Assembly (NCBI RefSeq): GCF_015560805.1
Contig: NZ_JADMSO010000007.1
Span: 1 to 64,000, forward strand
DNA length: 64,000 bases
Source of the DNA: Mediterraneibacter glycyrrhizinilyticus
Lineage (GTDB): Bacteria > Bacillota > Clostridia > Lachnospirales > Lachnospiraceae
Direction of reading: 5' to 3'
Below, piece by piece: positions 27,618 through 37,285 of this stretch; the first letter of the stretch is position 1; the number at the start of each line of letters is the position of its first letter. The notes beneath the pieces are model-generated. The model was not told the DNA's origin. It saw only the letters and a program-made list of their open reading frames with translations, and ran no database searches. Both the position numbers and the translations under genes were made by a program.

Positions 27618-29036
27618 ATGGCAATCCATGAAGAATGTGGAGTGTTTGGCATGATAAACTCTAAGAGAGAAAATATTGCAAGCTATGTATATTACGGACT
27701 CTATGCGCTTCAGCACAGGGGGCAGGAAAGCTGTGGAATTGTTGTAAACGACGATGGTGTGTTTTCTTCTTATAAAGATCTGGGACTTGTAAGTGATGTT
27801 TTCTCTAAAGATACAATGTTGAATTTGTCAGAAGGAACGATGGCAATAGGACATGTTCGATATGGTACAACCGGTGGGACGACCCGAAATAACTGTCAGC
27901 CGATTGAAGTCAATCATCAGAAAGGAAAAATGGCGTTGGCACATAACGGTAATTTGAGTAATGCCTTGGAATTACGGGATAAACTTGAATTGTCAGGAGC
28001 TATTTTTCATACAAGCAGTGATACGGAGACGATTGCCTATGTCATTACAAGAGAAAGACTGATGACTCCAAGTATTGAAGAAGCGGTCAGTAATACAATG
28101 AATTTGTTAGAGGGAGCGTATTCTCTGATTTTAATGTCTTCTACAAAAATGATCGCAGCTAGAGATCCTTATGGATTCCGCCCGCTTTGTTATGGAAAAC
28201 GGAAGGACGGAAGTTATGTAGTGGCATCCGAGAGCTGTGCATTGTCTGTGGTTGGCGCGGAGTTTATACGGGATATTTTGCCGGGAGAAATTCTGGTGTT
28301 TAGTGATAATGGGATTGAGTCGAGAAGAGAACATTGTGAGAGGCAAAAAAAGCGAACCTGCATTTTTGAATATATTTATTTTGCGAGACCGGATTCCGTG
28401 ATCGATGAGATTTCTGTACATGAAGCAAGGATGAAAGCGGGAGCATTATTGGCGGAAAGTTATCCGGTGGATGCGGATATTGTGATCGGAGTACCGGACA
28501 GTGGATTGGATGCAGCATTAGGATATGCATACGCGGCAAAGATTCCATATGGAATCGGATTGATTAAGAATAAATATATTGGACGGACGTTTATTTCACC
28601 GGAGCAAGAAGATCGGCTGGACAAAGTAAGGATCAAGTTGAGTCCGGTAAAAAGTGTCATTGATGGAAAAAGAGTGATATTGATCGATGATTCGATCGTA
28701 CGAGGAACGACAAGTAAACAGATTGTGAAATTGCTGCGTGACGCAGGCGCGAAAGAAATTCATATGAGGATTTCTTCGCCGCCGTTTTTGCATCCATGTT
28801 ATTACGGAACAGATATAGATTCCGAAGAAAATCTGATTGCCTGTCATTATACCGAAAAGAAAATTTCGGAGATCATAGGTGCAGATTCTTTGGGGTATTT
28901 GCCAATAGAAAAACTTGGACAATTGATTGACAGTGAAAATTATTGCTCAGCATGTTTTGATGGGGCGTATCCGACGAAAGTTCCGACAGATCTTCGGAAA
29001 GACCGTTTTGAGAGAAAAATATCGGAACGGTTTTAA
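27618..29036 (+). CDS. purF: Amidophosphoribosyltransferase
   Basis: A 472-residue PurF, the first committed step of purine synthesis, transferring the glutamine amide to PRPP. It starts MAIHEECGVFGM, so a short propeptide (MAIHEE) precedes the nucleophile C7, as in Bacillus-type enzymes. The PRPP-binding loop is VILIDDSIVRGTT. Cysteines in the C-terminal half (for example SSPPFLHPCYYG and YCSACFDG) match the [4Fe-4S]-containing class. No other purine gene is adjacent, so its position here follows glutamine use rather than pathway. Confidence 0.96.
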   Translation: MAIHEECGVFGMINSKRENIASYVYYGLYALQHRGQESCGIVVNDDGVFSSYKDLGLVSDVFSKDTMLNLSEGTMAIGHVRYGTTGGTTRNNCQPIEVNHQKGKMALAHNGNLSNALELRDKLELSGAIFHTSSDTETIAYVITRERLMTPSIEEAVSNTMNLLEGAYSLILMSSTKMIAARDPYGFRPLCYGKRKDGSYVVASESCALSVVGAEFIRDILPGEILVFSDNGIESRREHCERQKKRTCIFEYIYFARPDSVIDEISVHEARMKAGALLAESYPVDADIVIGVPDSGLDAALGYAYAAKIPYGIGLIKNKYIGRTFISPEQEDRLDKVRIKLSPVKSVIDGKRVILIDDSIVRGTTSKQIVKLLRDAGAKEIHMRISSPPFLHPCYYGTDIDSEENLIACHYTEKKISEIIGADSLGYLPIEKLGQLIDSENYCSACFDGAYPTKVPTDLRKDRFERKISERF

Positions 29037-29059
29037 GAAAAAAGAAAGCGTGGAAAAGA

Positions 29060-30160
29060 ATGAAAAAATTTGACAGAAAACTGATCCTGGAAGATGGGAG
29101 CGAGTATTACGGATATGGTTTTGGCGCTGAAATTGAAAGCATCACAGAAATTGTATTCAATACAGCGCCTGTCGGCTATCAGGAAATTATTTCAGATCCT
29201 TCGTATACGTATCAGACGGTTGTAATGGCTTATCCGCTGATCGGAAATTATGGGATTGCAGAAGATGATTTTGAGACGGAAGTGCCGACAATCGGTGGAA
29301 TCGTGGTGAGAGATTATAATGATCAGCCATCGAATTTCCGAAGTAAATATACGTTAGCAGAGAGTTTGAGAAAATATGGGATTCCGGGGATTTCCGGAAT
29401 CGATACAAGAAAATTGGTTCGCTCAATCCGAAATCTGGGTAGCAGAAAAGTATTGATTACTGATGTGGAAACTTCTTTGGAAGAAGGACTGGATAAATTG
29501 GCAAATTATGATATTCCGGAAAATGCGGTTGCTCTTGTCAGCAGAAAGAAGAAGCAGGAATATCGGGTTTTAGATGCAAAATATCAGGTCGCGGCAATCG
29601 ACTGCGGCATGAAACAAAATATTATCCGGTGTTTGAACCGGCTGGGATGTAATGTGACGGTCTTCCCGTGGAATACGTCGCTGGAGGCGATTGAACGACT
29701 GGAACCGGATGGTATCTTTTTTTCGAATGGTCCGGGAAATCCGACAGATGTTCCATCGGTGATCGAGCTGGTCAAACAGTTACGTGGAAAATATCCGATT
29801 TTCGGGATCTGTCTTGGACATCAGATTATTGCATTGGCATATGGGGCAAAGACTTATAAATTAAAGTTTGGACACAGAGGAGGAAACCATCCGGTGAAAA
29901 ATCTGCGTACCGGAAAGGTTGAGATCACCTCGCAAAACCATTCTTATGCCGTGGATAAAGATAGTATTCTGGATACACGTCTTGAAATTACGCACTTGAA
30001 TTTGCTAGATCAGACTGTGGAAGGCGTTGCCTGCGAAGAAGAGAAAGTGTTTTGCGTGCAGTACCATCCGGAAAGTGCGCCGGGACCACAGGACAGCAGC
30101 TATTTATTTGAACAATTTATAGAACAGATGGAGGGAACGAGAAATGGCAAAAAGGACTGA
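29060..30160 (+). CDS. carA: Carbamoyl-phosphate synthase small (glutaminase) subunit
   Basis: A 366-residue class I amidotransferase subunit. The N-terminal CPSase-small domain begins [16 protein letters not shown]. The glutaminase domain has the nucleophile Cys in GICLGHQ and the catalytic His-Glu in [10 protein letters not shown]. It supplies ammonia to CarB through a tunnel for arginine and pyrimidine synthesis. Its last 17 bases overlap the carB start, so the two are translationally coupled. The ribosome site is weak. Confidence 0.96.
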   Translation: MKKFDRKLILEDGSEYYGYGFGAEIESITEIVFNTAPVGYQEIISDPSYTYQTVVMAYPLIGNYGIAEDDFETEVPTIGGIVVRDYNDQPSNFRSKYTLAESLRKYGIPGISGIDTRKLVRSIRNLGSRKVLITDVETSLEEGLDKLANYDIPENAVALVSRKKKQEYRVLDAKYQVAAIDCGMKQNIIRCLNRLGCNVTVFPWNTSLEAIERLEPDGIFFSNGPGNPTDVPSVIELVKQLRGKYPIFGICLGHQIIALAYGAKTYKLKFGHRGGNHPVKNLRTGKVEITSQNHSYAVDKDSILDTRLEITHLNLLDQTVEGVACEEEKVFCVQYHPESAPGPQDSSYLFEQFIEQMEGTRNGKKD

Positions 30161-33100
30161 TTTGAAAAAAATACTTGTCATTGGTTCCGGTCCGATTGTG
30201 ATTGGGCAGGCAGCAGAGTTTGATTATGCAGGAACTCAGGCATGTTTGGCATTAAAAGAAGAAGGGTACGAGGTCGTATTGTGCAATTCCAATCCGGCAA
30301 CGATTATGACAGATACAACGATTGCAGATAAAATTTATATGGAACCATTGACATTGGAATATATTGCAAAGATTGTCAGGTACGAACGTCCGGATGCAAT
30401 CGTACCGGGGATCGGAGGACAAACAGGATTGAATCTGGCAATGCAGCTTGAAAAAAAAGGAATATTAAAAGAATGTCAGACAGAACTGTTGGGAACGAGC
30501 AGAAGAAGTATCGAACGAGCGGAAGACCGGGAATTGTTCAAAGAGTTATGTGAAGAATTAGGAGAACCGGTCTTACCGTCAGCGATTGCGAACACAGTAG
30601 AGGATGCGGTGAAAGAGGCGGGGAAAATCGGGTATCCGGTCGTTTTGCGTCCGGCATTTACGCTGGGAGGAACAGGCGGCGGATTTGCGGATAATGAAAA
30701 AGAATTGTTAGAGCTGATCAAAAATGCGCTGCAATTATCTCCGGTTCATCAGGTGTTGATAGAGAAAAGCATTAAAGGTTTCAAAGAAATCGAGTATGAG
30801 GTTATCCGTGATGCAAACGATACAGCTATCACGGTATGTAATATGGAAAATCTCGATCCGGTCGGAATCCATACCGGAGACTCAATTGTCGTATGTCCGT
30901 CTCAGACATTGACGAATAAAGAATATCAGATGCTCCGTGACAGTGCGTTGAAGATCATCAGGGCACTGGAAGTGGAGGGTGGGTGCAACGTACAGTTTGC
31001 ATTGGATCCGGATTCTTTTCAATATTACCTGATTGAAGTAAATCCACGAGTATCGCGTTCTTCTGCCCTGGCATCAAAGGCAAGCGGATATCCCATTGCA
31101 AGAGTATCTGCCAAGATCAGCATTGGAATGACTTTGGATGAGATACAATTAGTAAATACACCGGCAGCTTTTGAACCGGCATTGGATTACGTTGTGACAA
31201 AAATGCCGAGATTTCCTTTTGATAAATTTACAGATGCGAATCAGAAATTGGGAACACAGATGAAGGCGACCGGAGAGGTGATGGGCGTAGGAAGGACGTT
31301 TGAAGAAAGTTTGTTAAAAGCGGTGCGGTCTTTGGAGACGGGAGTAAATTATCTCTATATGCCGAAGTTTGACAAGATGGCAATCGAAGAATTGTCGGAA
31401 TATATCAAGTGGGGGACAGACGACCGGATTTTTGCGATTGCTCAACTTCTCAGAATGGGAGCGACAGTCTGTCAGATTTCGAAAGCAACCCGGATCGATC
31501 GTTTCTTTTTAGAAAAAATAAAAAACATCGTGGAAGAAGAAAAAAAGCTGCGTATGCATCCCGGAGAGCCACAGTATTTGTATGGGGCGAAAAAAATGGG
31601 ATTCTCGGATCAGGCGATAGCATGGTGTTGGGAACAAAAAGAACAGGATGTTTATAATCTGCGTAAAGCAAATGGAATCTTTCCGGTATATAAAATGATT
31701 GATACTTGTGCATCTGAATTTGAAAGTTATGTTCCGTATTTTTATTCTGTATATGAAGAAGAAAATGAGTCGATCATAGAGAATCGAAAAAAGATTATTG
31801 TGCTGGGATCGGGACCAATCCGTATCGGACAGGGCGTAGAATTTGATTATTCTACGGTTCACGCAGTTCAGACGATTAAGGATGCAGGATTTGAGGCAAT
31901 CATTATCAATAATAATCCGGAGACTGTCTCCACGGATTATACAACATCGGATAAATTATATTTTGAACCGCTTTGTACAGAAGATGTTATGAATGTGATC
32001 GAGATGGAAAAACCGGACGGCGTGATCGCATCGTTAGGTGGTCAGACTGCGGTAAATCTGGCGGAACCGCTGGCGCAAAGAGGCGTTCGGTTGATTGGAA
32101 CAGGATGTGCGGCGATTGAAAAAGCAGAAAACAGAGATGCTTTTGAAAAACTATTATCTGAGCTATCGATTCCACAGCCGAAAGGACAGGCAGTGACGGA
32201 TATTGAAGAAGGAATCGAAGCAGCGGGGCAGATTGGATATCCGGTATTGGTACGACCGAGTTTTGTGCTTGGCGGACGGGCGATGCAGATTGTGGCAAAG
32301 GAAAAAGATTTGCGTCATTATTTAAAAACAGCAGTAGAAATTGATGAAGAAAAACCGGTATTGGTTGACAAATATATTTGTGGGAAAGAAATTGAAATTG
32401 ATGCAATCTGTGATGGAACAGATGTGTTTGTTCCGGGAATTATGGAATTGGTAGAACGGACCGGAATCCATTCAGGAGATTCGATCAGCGTATATCCGAC
32501 ATTTAGCATTTCAGACAAAGTGAAACAAACGATTTTAGATTATGCGAAAAGGTTAGGTCTTGGAATCGGAATCGTTGGTTTGTTTAATATTCAGTTTATC
32601 GTTGACAAAGAAGAAAATGTCTATATTATAGAAGTAAATCCAAGATCTTCACGAACCGTTCCGTTTCTATCGAAAGCAACCGGATATTCTCTTGCAGATA
32701 TTGCAACCAGGGTGATGCTCGGAAAGAGCTTGAAAGAACAAGGCATCGACCAGATCTATCCGGAAGAAAAGAAACGATGGTACGTAAAAGTACCGGTATT
32801 TTCATTTGCAAAATTAAATGGAATGGATGCTTACCTTTCTCCGGAAATGAAGTCGACCGGAGAGGCGATTGGATATGATAAGAAGCTTCATCGGGCAATG
32901 TATAAAGCAATGATCGCATCAGGAATCCGTGTGCAAAACTATGGTACGGTGATCGTAACTCTGGCAGATGAAGATAAAAAAGAAGCACTTCCTTTTATCC
33001 GACGGTTTTATAACATGGGATTTAATATAGAAGCAACCTCTCTCACAGCAGATTATTTAAAAAAACATGGAATCCGAACAAGAGTGCTCGGAAAACCGTC

Positions 33101-33326
33101 GGAGGGAAGTACAGAGATATTGGATGCTATTCGGGCAGGATATGTAAGTTATGTGATCAATACACGGGCAATCTTGTCGGGAGTACATTATGAAGATGGA
33201 GTTGCGATCCGAAGTGCTGCTACACAAAATAATATTACAATGCTGACTTCGCTTGACACAGTAAAAGTTCTTCTGGATGTATTGGAAGAAGTGACGATCG
33301 GTGTCACTACGATTGATGCGGAGTAA
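30144..33326 (+). CDS. carB: Carbamoyl-phosphate synthase large subunit
   Basis: A 1060-residue CarB with two homologous ATP-grasp halves: the first starts at [20 protein letters not shown] and the second near residue 550 at [22 protein letters not shown]-terminal MGS-like allosteric domain (from about residue 935, [20 protein letters not shown] region) follows. It joins ammonia, bicarbonate and two ATP into carbamoyl phosphate. GGAGGGAAC precedes the start, which overlaps carA. The length is normal. Confidence 0.97.
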   Translation: MAKRTDLKKILVIGSGPIVIGQAAEFDYAGTQACLALKEEGYEVVLCNSNPATIMTDTTIADKIYMEPLTLEYIAKIVRYERPDAIVPGIGGQTGLNLAMQLEKKGILKECQTELLGTSRRSIERAEDRELFKELCEELGEPVLPSAIANTVEDAVKEAGKIGYPVVLRPAFTLGGTGGGFADNEKELLELIKNALQLSPVHQVLIEKSIKGFKEIEYEVIRDANDTAITVCNMENLDPVGIHTGDSIVVCPSQTLTNKEYQMLRDSALKIIRALEVEGGCNVQFALDPDSFQYYLIEVNPRVSRSSALASKASGYPIARVSAKISIGMTLDEIQLVNTPAAFEPALDYVVTKMPRFPFDKFTDANQKLGTQMKATGEVMGVGRTFEESLLKAVRSLETGVNYLYMPKFDKMAIEELSEYIKWGTDDRIFAIAQLLRMGATVCQISKATRIDRFFLEKIKNIVEEEKKLRMHPGEPQYLYGAKKMGFSDQAIAWCWEQKEQDVYNLRKANGIFPVYKMIDTCASEFESYVPYFYSVYEEENESIIENRKKIIVLGSGPIRIGQGVEFDYSTVHAVQTIKDAGFEAIIINNNPETVSTDYTTSDKLYFEPLCTEDVMNVIEMEKPDGVIASLGGQTAVNLAEPLAQRGVRLIGTGCAAIEKAENRDAFEKLLSELSIPQPKGQAVTDIEEGIEAAGQIGYPVLVRPSFVLGGRAMQIVAKEKDLRHYLKTAVEIDEEKPVLVDKYICGKEIEIDAICDGTDVFVPGIMELVERTGIHSGDSISVYPTFSISDKVKQTILDYAKRLGLGIGIVGLFNIQFIVDKEENVYIIEVNPRSSRTVPFLSKATGYSLADIATRVMLGKSLKEQGIDQIYPEEKKRWYVKVPVFSFAKLNGMDAYLSPEMKSTGEAIGYDKKLHRAMYKAMIASGIRVQNYGTVIVTLADEDKKEALPFIRRFYNMGFNIEATSLTADYLKKHGIRTRVLGKPSEGSTEILDAIRAGYVSYVINTRAILSGVHYEDGVAIRSAATQNNITMLTSLDTVKVLLDVLEEVTIGVTTIDAE

Positions 33327-33349
33327 TAAATTATATGGAGGAAAATGAA

Positions 33350-34534
33350 ATGTTGAAACCCAATATGTATTATGATCAATTAAAAGAGTCGTATCTTTTT
33401 TATAATATTGCACAAAAGACAAAAAAATATTTAGAACTTCATCCGGAACAAACGCTTTTAAGGATGGGAATCGGAGATGTATCACTTCCATTATGTGACG
33501 CGGTGATCCGGGCGCTTCATGAGGCAGTAAACGAACAGGCGGAAAAAGAGAGCTTTCATGGCTATATGCCGGAATGTGGGGCATTGTTTTTGCGAGAGGC
33601 AATAACGGAATACTATAAGAGAAACGGGATTCGACTGTCTGCGGATGAAGTGTTTGTATCAAGCGGAGCAAGTGATGAACTCGGGGATCTTTTAGATTTG
33701 TTTGACCGGAAAAATTCTGCGCTTGTGATAGAACCGGCATATCCGGCTTATGTGGATGCCAATACGATGGCAGGCAGGGAAATCATTCATTTGACTTCCG
33801 GAAAAGAAAACGGATTTTTACCGGATCCGGGAGAAGATGACAAGGCAGATATCCTTTATATTTGTTCGCCGAATAATCCGACAGGAGCTGTTTTTTCTTA
33901 TGAGCAGCTGCAAAAATGGGTTGATTTTGCCAATGAAAATGGATCGGTGATCCTTTTTGATGCAGCGTACGAAGCTTTTATTGAGGAAGATCTTCCTCAT
34001 AGTATTTTTGAATTAGAAGGTGCAAAAACGTGCGCCATCGAAATTTGTTCTTTATCCAAAACAGCCGGATTTACAGGAACAAGGCTTGGGTACACGGTGA
34101 TTCCAAAAGAACTTCAGCGTAATGGAATGAACTTAAATGAAATGTGGGTGCGGAATCGTACAACGAAGACAAACGGCGTGTCTTATATTATTCAAAAAGG
34201 CGGGGCAGCAGTATTTACAGAGGAAGGACAAAAGCAGATCCATTCCAATATCCGGATATATAAAAAGAATGCGCATGTGTTGATGGAAGTGTTGGATAAG
34301 CTGGGAATTTGGTATACCGGAGGAAAAAATGCTCCATATATATGGATGAAATGTCCGGAGGGAATGGGAAGCTGGGAATTTTTTGACTATTTATTGAATG
34401 AAATCCAGGTTGTAGGTACGCCGGGAGCCGGATTTGGCGAATGTGGAGAAGGGTATTTCCGTTTTTCGACGTTTGGATCACCCGAAGATACGAAAGAAGC
34501 GGCAAAGAGACTGTTAGCCTTGTTTTCTCGCTGA
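33350..34534 (+). CDS. dapL: LL-diaminopimelate aminotransferase
   Basis: A 394-residue PLP-dependent class I aminotransferase. The PLP lysine is in SLSKTAGFTGTRLGYT, the substrate-binding YSPNNPTG-like motif is CSPNNPTGAVFS, and the variable region RNRTTKTNGVSYIIQKGG is typical of DapL. It converts tetrahydrodipicolinate directly to LL-diaminopimelate using glutamate as amino donor, for lysine and peptidoglycan. The GGAGG at 33337-33341 correctly spaces the ATG at 33350, not the ATG at 33335. It follows carB by 23 bases, ending the nitrogen run. Confidence 0.92.
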   Translation: MLKPNMYYDQLKESYLFYNIAQKTKKYLELHPEQTLLRMGIGDVSLPLCDAVIRALHEAVNEQAEKESFHGYMPECGALFLREAITEYYKRNGIRLSADEVFVSSGASDELGDLLDLFDRKNSALVIEPAYPAYVDANTMAGREIIHLTSGKENGFLPDPGEDDKADILYICSPNNPTGAVFSYEQLQKWVDFANENGSVILFDAAYEAFIEEDLPHSIFELEGAKTCAIEICSLSKTAGFTGTRLGYTVIPKELQRNGMNLNEMWVRNRTTKTNGVSYIIQKGGAAVFTEEGQKQIHSNIRIYKKNAHVLMEVLDKLGIWYTGGKNAPYIWMKCPEGMGSWEFFDYLLNEIQVVGTPGAGFGECGEGYFRFSTFGSPEDTKEAAKRLLALFSR

Positions 34535-34645
34535 GAAAATAAGGAAGTCTTAAGATTTTCTTTAAAGAAAAACGAGCAGTTTCTTTGTATACTTCTTCTT
34601 GAAATTCATGATGTAAGATCGGATGAGAGCAAGAGGAATACAAAA

Positions 34646-35518
34646 ATGCAAAGAAATCTGTACGAGGAAAGAAGAAAAAGGGAACGGCAAAAGGCGCGGC
34701 AAAGAGCATGCAGGATCAGGAAGAGAAAAAAGCGGATGAAATTGATATTTTTATCAACAGTCGCGTTTGCGATTGTTTTATGTGCCATATGTGCTCTTTG
34801 GGCGATAAGAGAGACGAGGGGAGAGGGAGCAGGTTCCGGGGCATTTATACAAAATCAGATCCGCAAATTTCAGGCAGAAAAAATGCTTCGGGAAATGGAT
34901 GTATCCGATGAATATACAGAGGAATTAAAAAATCTTCTGAAGAAGAACCCGGAAACGATCGGATTTGTAAAGCATTACAATGAAAAAAAGGACGATCCTC
35001 CGGCGGACTCTGTGGGAACTTTGGAAAACGGGAAAATTCCTCTGCTTCTGCAATGGGATGAACGGTGGGGATACGGCATTTATGTTGACAATATGATCGC
35101 AGTAAACGGTTGTGGACCGACAGCGGTTGCGATGGTGGCTTCCGGTCTGACAGGGGACGATTCGATCACCCCATATCGGGTGGCACAGTCTGCAGCTGAA
35201 CAGGGATATTATGAAGATGGAGTCGGGACAAGCTGGCAGTTTATGACAGAGGGCGTACAGCAATATGGTATCTATGGAGAAGAAATGGCTTTAAGTGAAA
35301 ATACGGTCTTTACTGCGCTTGAAAATGGACAGCCTATCATATGCAGTATGGGGGCAGGAGATTTTACGACGACAGGACATTTCATTGTATTGACGGGAGT
35401 GGAAGACGGAAAAATCATAGTGAATGATCCGAACAGTAAGGAGAAAAGTGAAAAACGTTGGGAATATGAGAGGTTAGAATCCCAGATTCAGAACTTATGG
35501 GTATATGATTTATTTTAG
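34646..35518 (+). CDS. Membrane-anchored C39-like peptidase
   Basis: A 290-residue protein: a strongly basic N-terminus (1-31, many Arg/Lys), one membrane segment (about 32-52, signal-anchor), a helical linker, then a papain-like C39 peptidase domain (about 125-290). The catalytic Cys lies in VNGCGPTAVAM, the His in TGHFIVLTG and the Asn/Asp in VNDPNS. The domain would face outside the membrane. Relatives are annotated only as C39 family proteins. The neighbours give no substrate, and no ABC transporter or leader-peptide gene is adjacent, so a bacteriocin-processing role is not supported. Cell-wall or protein processing is possible. Confidence 0.8.
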   Translation: MQRNLYEERRKRERQKARQRACRIRKRKKRMKLIFLSTVAFAIVLCAICALWAIRETRGEGAGSGAFIQNQIRKFQAEKMLREMDVSDEYTEELKNLLKKNPETIGFVKHYNEKKDDPPADSVGTLENGKIPLLLQWDERWGYGIYVDNMIAVNGCGPTAVAMVASGLTGDDSITPYRVAQSAAEQGYYEDGVGTSWQFMTEGVQQYGIYGEEMALSENTVFTALENGQPIICSMGAGDFTTTGHFIVLTGVEDGKIIVNDPNSKEKSEKRWEYERLESQIQNLWVYDLF

Positions 35519-35554
35519 TGAGGTACGCTGATATACTTCTTTTGCGAATCAGGG

Positions 35555-35584
35555 TGGACAATCCACAATCGCAGCTGTTATAAT
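35555..35584 (+). promoter_or_regulatory. Promoter of the gene at 35710
   Basis: TGGACA at 35555-35560, 18-bp spacer, TATAAT at 35579-35584 preceded by a TG one base upstream (extended -10). Predicted start near 35591, leaving a leader of about 120 bases. Confidence 0.6.
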
Positions 35585-35631
35585 ACAGGAAATAGAGATA
35601 ATATAGGCGGAAAGAGATCCAAGCGTAAGCG

Positions 35632-35690
35632 GAATACTTCGGAATTTGATGAGATGAGCAGTCGGATTTCGAAGTATTCTTTCATTTTTA
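35632..35690 (+). terminator. Terminator-like hairpin in the leader of the gene at 35710
   Basis: GAATACTTCGGAAT (35632-35645) pairs with ATTTCGAAGTATTC (35666-35679) with one mismatch, followed by TTTCATTTTT. Because a promoter lies just upstream and a gene just downstream, this may be an attenuator or may end a separate ~90-base small RNA. I do not recognise a known riboswitch class. Confidence 0.6.
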
Positions 35691-35709
35691 ATTCATGAGG
35701 GAGGTTCTT

Positions 35710-36105
35710 ATGATATACTCGGATGAGAAAGATTATGTGATGCGTATGATAAAAGAAATGGCAAGAGTGATATTTTCCTTGGCATTCGATAAAACTTATG
35801 TTTCCGTGGAAATGGAAAAGGCGAATAAATACAGAGTGTCAGGAAAAGCGCTGAATGATCTGTGGGAAATGATCGATGCCGGGCAGATCAATGAGGCGGA
35901 AAATCTGCTTTTGGAAAAGATCGATTATGCGGACAAGGAAGAGGTGATGGGGGCTGCGCTGTTTTATCTGTATTTAAGCGAGAAAGAGGATTCATTTTTG
36001 GAAGCACATCAATATTCAAAAGAGGAGGTGCTCTTTGGCTTCAAACAGTTGTTTGAAAGATCAGGATATCAGGAAATCCTTTCTCTGATCGAGAGCGGAA
36101 TATAA
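35710..36105 (+). CDS. Small conserved protein, probably DUF6483 family
   Basis: A 131-residue, acidic, helical protein with no signal peptide or membrane segment. It begins MIYSDEKDYVMRMIKEMARV; the repeated Leu/Glu helices (KALNDLWEMIDAGQINEAEN, EVMGAALFYLYLSEK) suggest a TPR-like helical fold. I recall similar proteins as DUF6483 in Lachnospiraceae, with moderate certainty. GGGAGG precedes the ATG at 35710, which I prefer over the upstream start at 35695. It may be co-transcribed with the cysteine-desulfidase-like gene 33 bases downstream. Function unknown. Confidence 0.7.
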   Translation: MIYSDEKDYVMRMIKEMARVIFSLAFDKTYVSVEMEKANKYRVSGKALNDLWEMIDAGQINEAENLLLEKIDYADKEEVMGAALFYLYLSEKEDSFLEAHQYSKEEVLFGFKQLFERSGYQEILSLIESGI

Positions 36106-36138
36106 TAAGGATACACAAAAGAGGAAAGGAAATGGAGA

Positions 36139-37152
36139 ATGAACAGGGAACTTTATAATACATATGTTCATATTTTAGAGGAGGAATTGATCCCGGCGAT
36201 GGGATGCACCGAACCGATCGCGATCGCTTATGCGGCGTCCATTGCGAGAGCAGCATTGGGGATGCTCCCGGAACATGTGGAGATCCATGTCAGTGGAAAT
36301 ATCATTAAAAATGTGAAAAGTGTGATCGTTCCGCATACCGGCGGACTGCATGGAATCGAAGCGGCGGTGGCGGCAGGGCTGGTTGCGGGAGATCAACAGC
36401 GGGAACTGGAAGTGATCGCGGACGTAACGGAAGAACAAATCAAACAGATCAAGGCTTATCTGGAACAGACGGAGATTACGGTGGCGCAGGCGGAAACGGA
36501 ACGTGTTTTTGAGATCGATCTGCGCGCAGAAAAAGACGGACGGCGTGTACAGGTGAAAATCGTGGATGGTCATACGAATGTAGTTCTCGTCAGACGGAAT
36601 GAAGAAATTCTGTATGAGAGCAGTATGCTCTCGGAAGCTCCGGATGAAGCGGTGCACAAGACGGATCATAGTTTGTTGGAGGTAGAGAAGATCGTTCTAT
36701 TTGCTGAGGAAGTGGAACTGGAAGATGTGACGGAAGTACTGGAACGGCAGATCACATATAATACAGCAATTGCGGAAGAGGGACTGCGTGGGAAATATGG
36801 GGCAAACATAGGAAATGTTTTGTTGACAGCATATGGCAATTCGGTCGGAAACCGGGCGAAAGCATGGGCGGCAGCAGGTTCGGACGCGAGGATGAGCGGA
36901 TGTGAACTTCCGGTCGTGATCAATTCCGGAATGGTCTGCGACGGTGCGAAAGCGAGCTGCGCGGCTAAGATCGCATCGGCGGTCGGAGCGGGACTGCTTG
37001 GGATGGAGATGTACCGACAGGGAAGCCAGTTTGTAGGCGGAGACGGAATCGTGACAAAGGGCGTGGAGAAAACGATCATGAATGTGGGAGATCTGGCGAG
37101 AGAGGGAATGGCACAGACAGACAAGGAAATCATTCAGATCATGCTCCGTTAA
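36139..37152 (+). CDS. L-cysteine desulfidase family (UPF0597/CyuA-like) protein with internal deletion
   Basis: A 337-residue member of the family that splits cysteine to pyruvate, ammonia and sulfide with a [4Fe-4S] cluster; intact members are about 390-440 residues. The start (PAMGCTEPIAIAYA, C23) and end (MVCDGAKASCAAKIASA, C267 and C274; GGDGIVTKGVEKTI) are well conserved. Between SGCELPVVI and SGMVCDG, however, the central segment normally carrying the GSGNQG motif and a YCGA cysteine ligand is missing, about 85-95 residues, without frame loss. The join is near 36915-36933. The protein is thus probably inactive or altered, and could be listed as a pseudogene. RBS AAAGGAAATGGAG is good. 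Confidence 0.75.
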   Translation: MNRELYNTYVHILEEELIPAMGCTEPIAIAYAASIARAALGMLPEHVEIHVSGNIIKNVKSVIVPHTGGLHGIEAAVAAGLVAGDQQRELEVIADVTEEQIKQIKAYLEQTEITVAQAETERVFEIDLRAEKDGRRVQVKIVDGHTNVVLVRRNEEILYESSMLSEAPDEAVHKTDHSLLEVEKIVLFAEEVELEDVTEVLERQITYNTAIAEEGLRGKYGANIGNVLLTAYGNSVGNRAKAWAAAGSDARMSGCELPVVINSGMVCDGAKASCAAKIASAVGAGLLGMEMYRQGSQFVGGDGIVTKGVEKTIMNVGDLAREGMAQTDKEIIQIMLR

Positions 37153-37191
37153 ATAGGATGCCGGAGAGAACAACGGAGAAAAGCAGAAGAA

Positions 37192-37240
37192 GCGTAACCG
37201 AGCGGGAAATAAAAAAGTTTCCCACCCGGTTACGCCATAT
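37192..37240. terminator. Bidirectional terminator between desulfidase-like and nitrite/sulfite reductase genes
   Basis: GCGTAACCG and GGGAAA (37192-37209) pair with TTTCCC and GGTTACGC (37218-37235), with a small internal mismatch, flanked by A-rich and T-rich sequence. It lies between convergent genes. Confidence 0.75.
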
Positions 37241-37285
37241 TTTTACAATAAAAGATATAAAAATAAACACTAAGAAATAAAATAA

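Noticed and set aside
28131-28922. Several minus-strand frames over purF
   Set aside because: Antisense shadows with no family features; the purF frame is unambiguous.
34556-34571. 16-bp palindrome TTTTCTTTAAAGAAAA after dapL
   Set aside because: Perfect but purely AT-rich with no T-run or promoter context that would give it a clear role; chance is likely.
34646-35518. C39 peptidase as part of a bacteriocin exporter
   Set aside because: No ABC transporter domain and no double-glycine leader peptide gene nearby; it is a stand-alone membrane-anchored domain.
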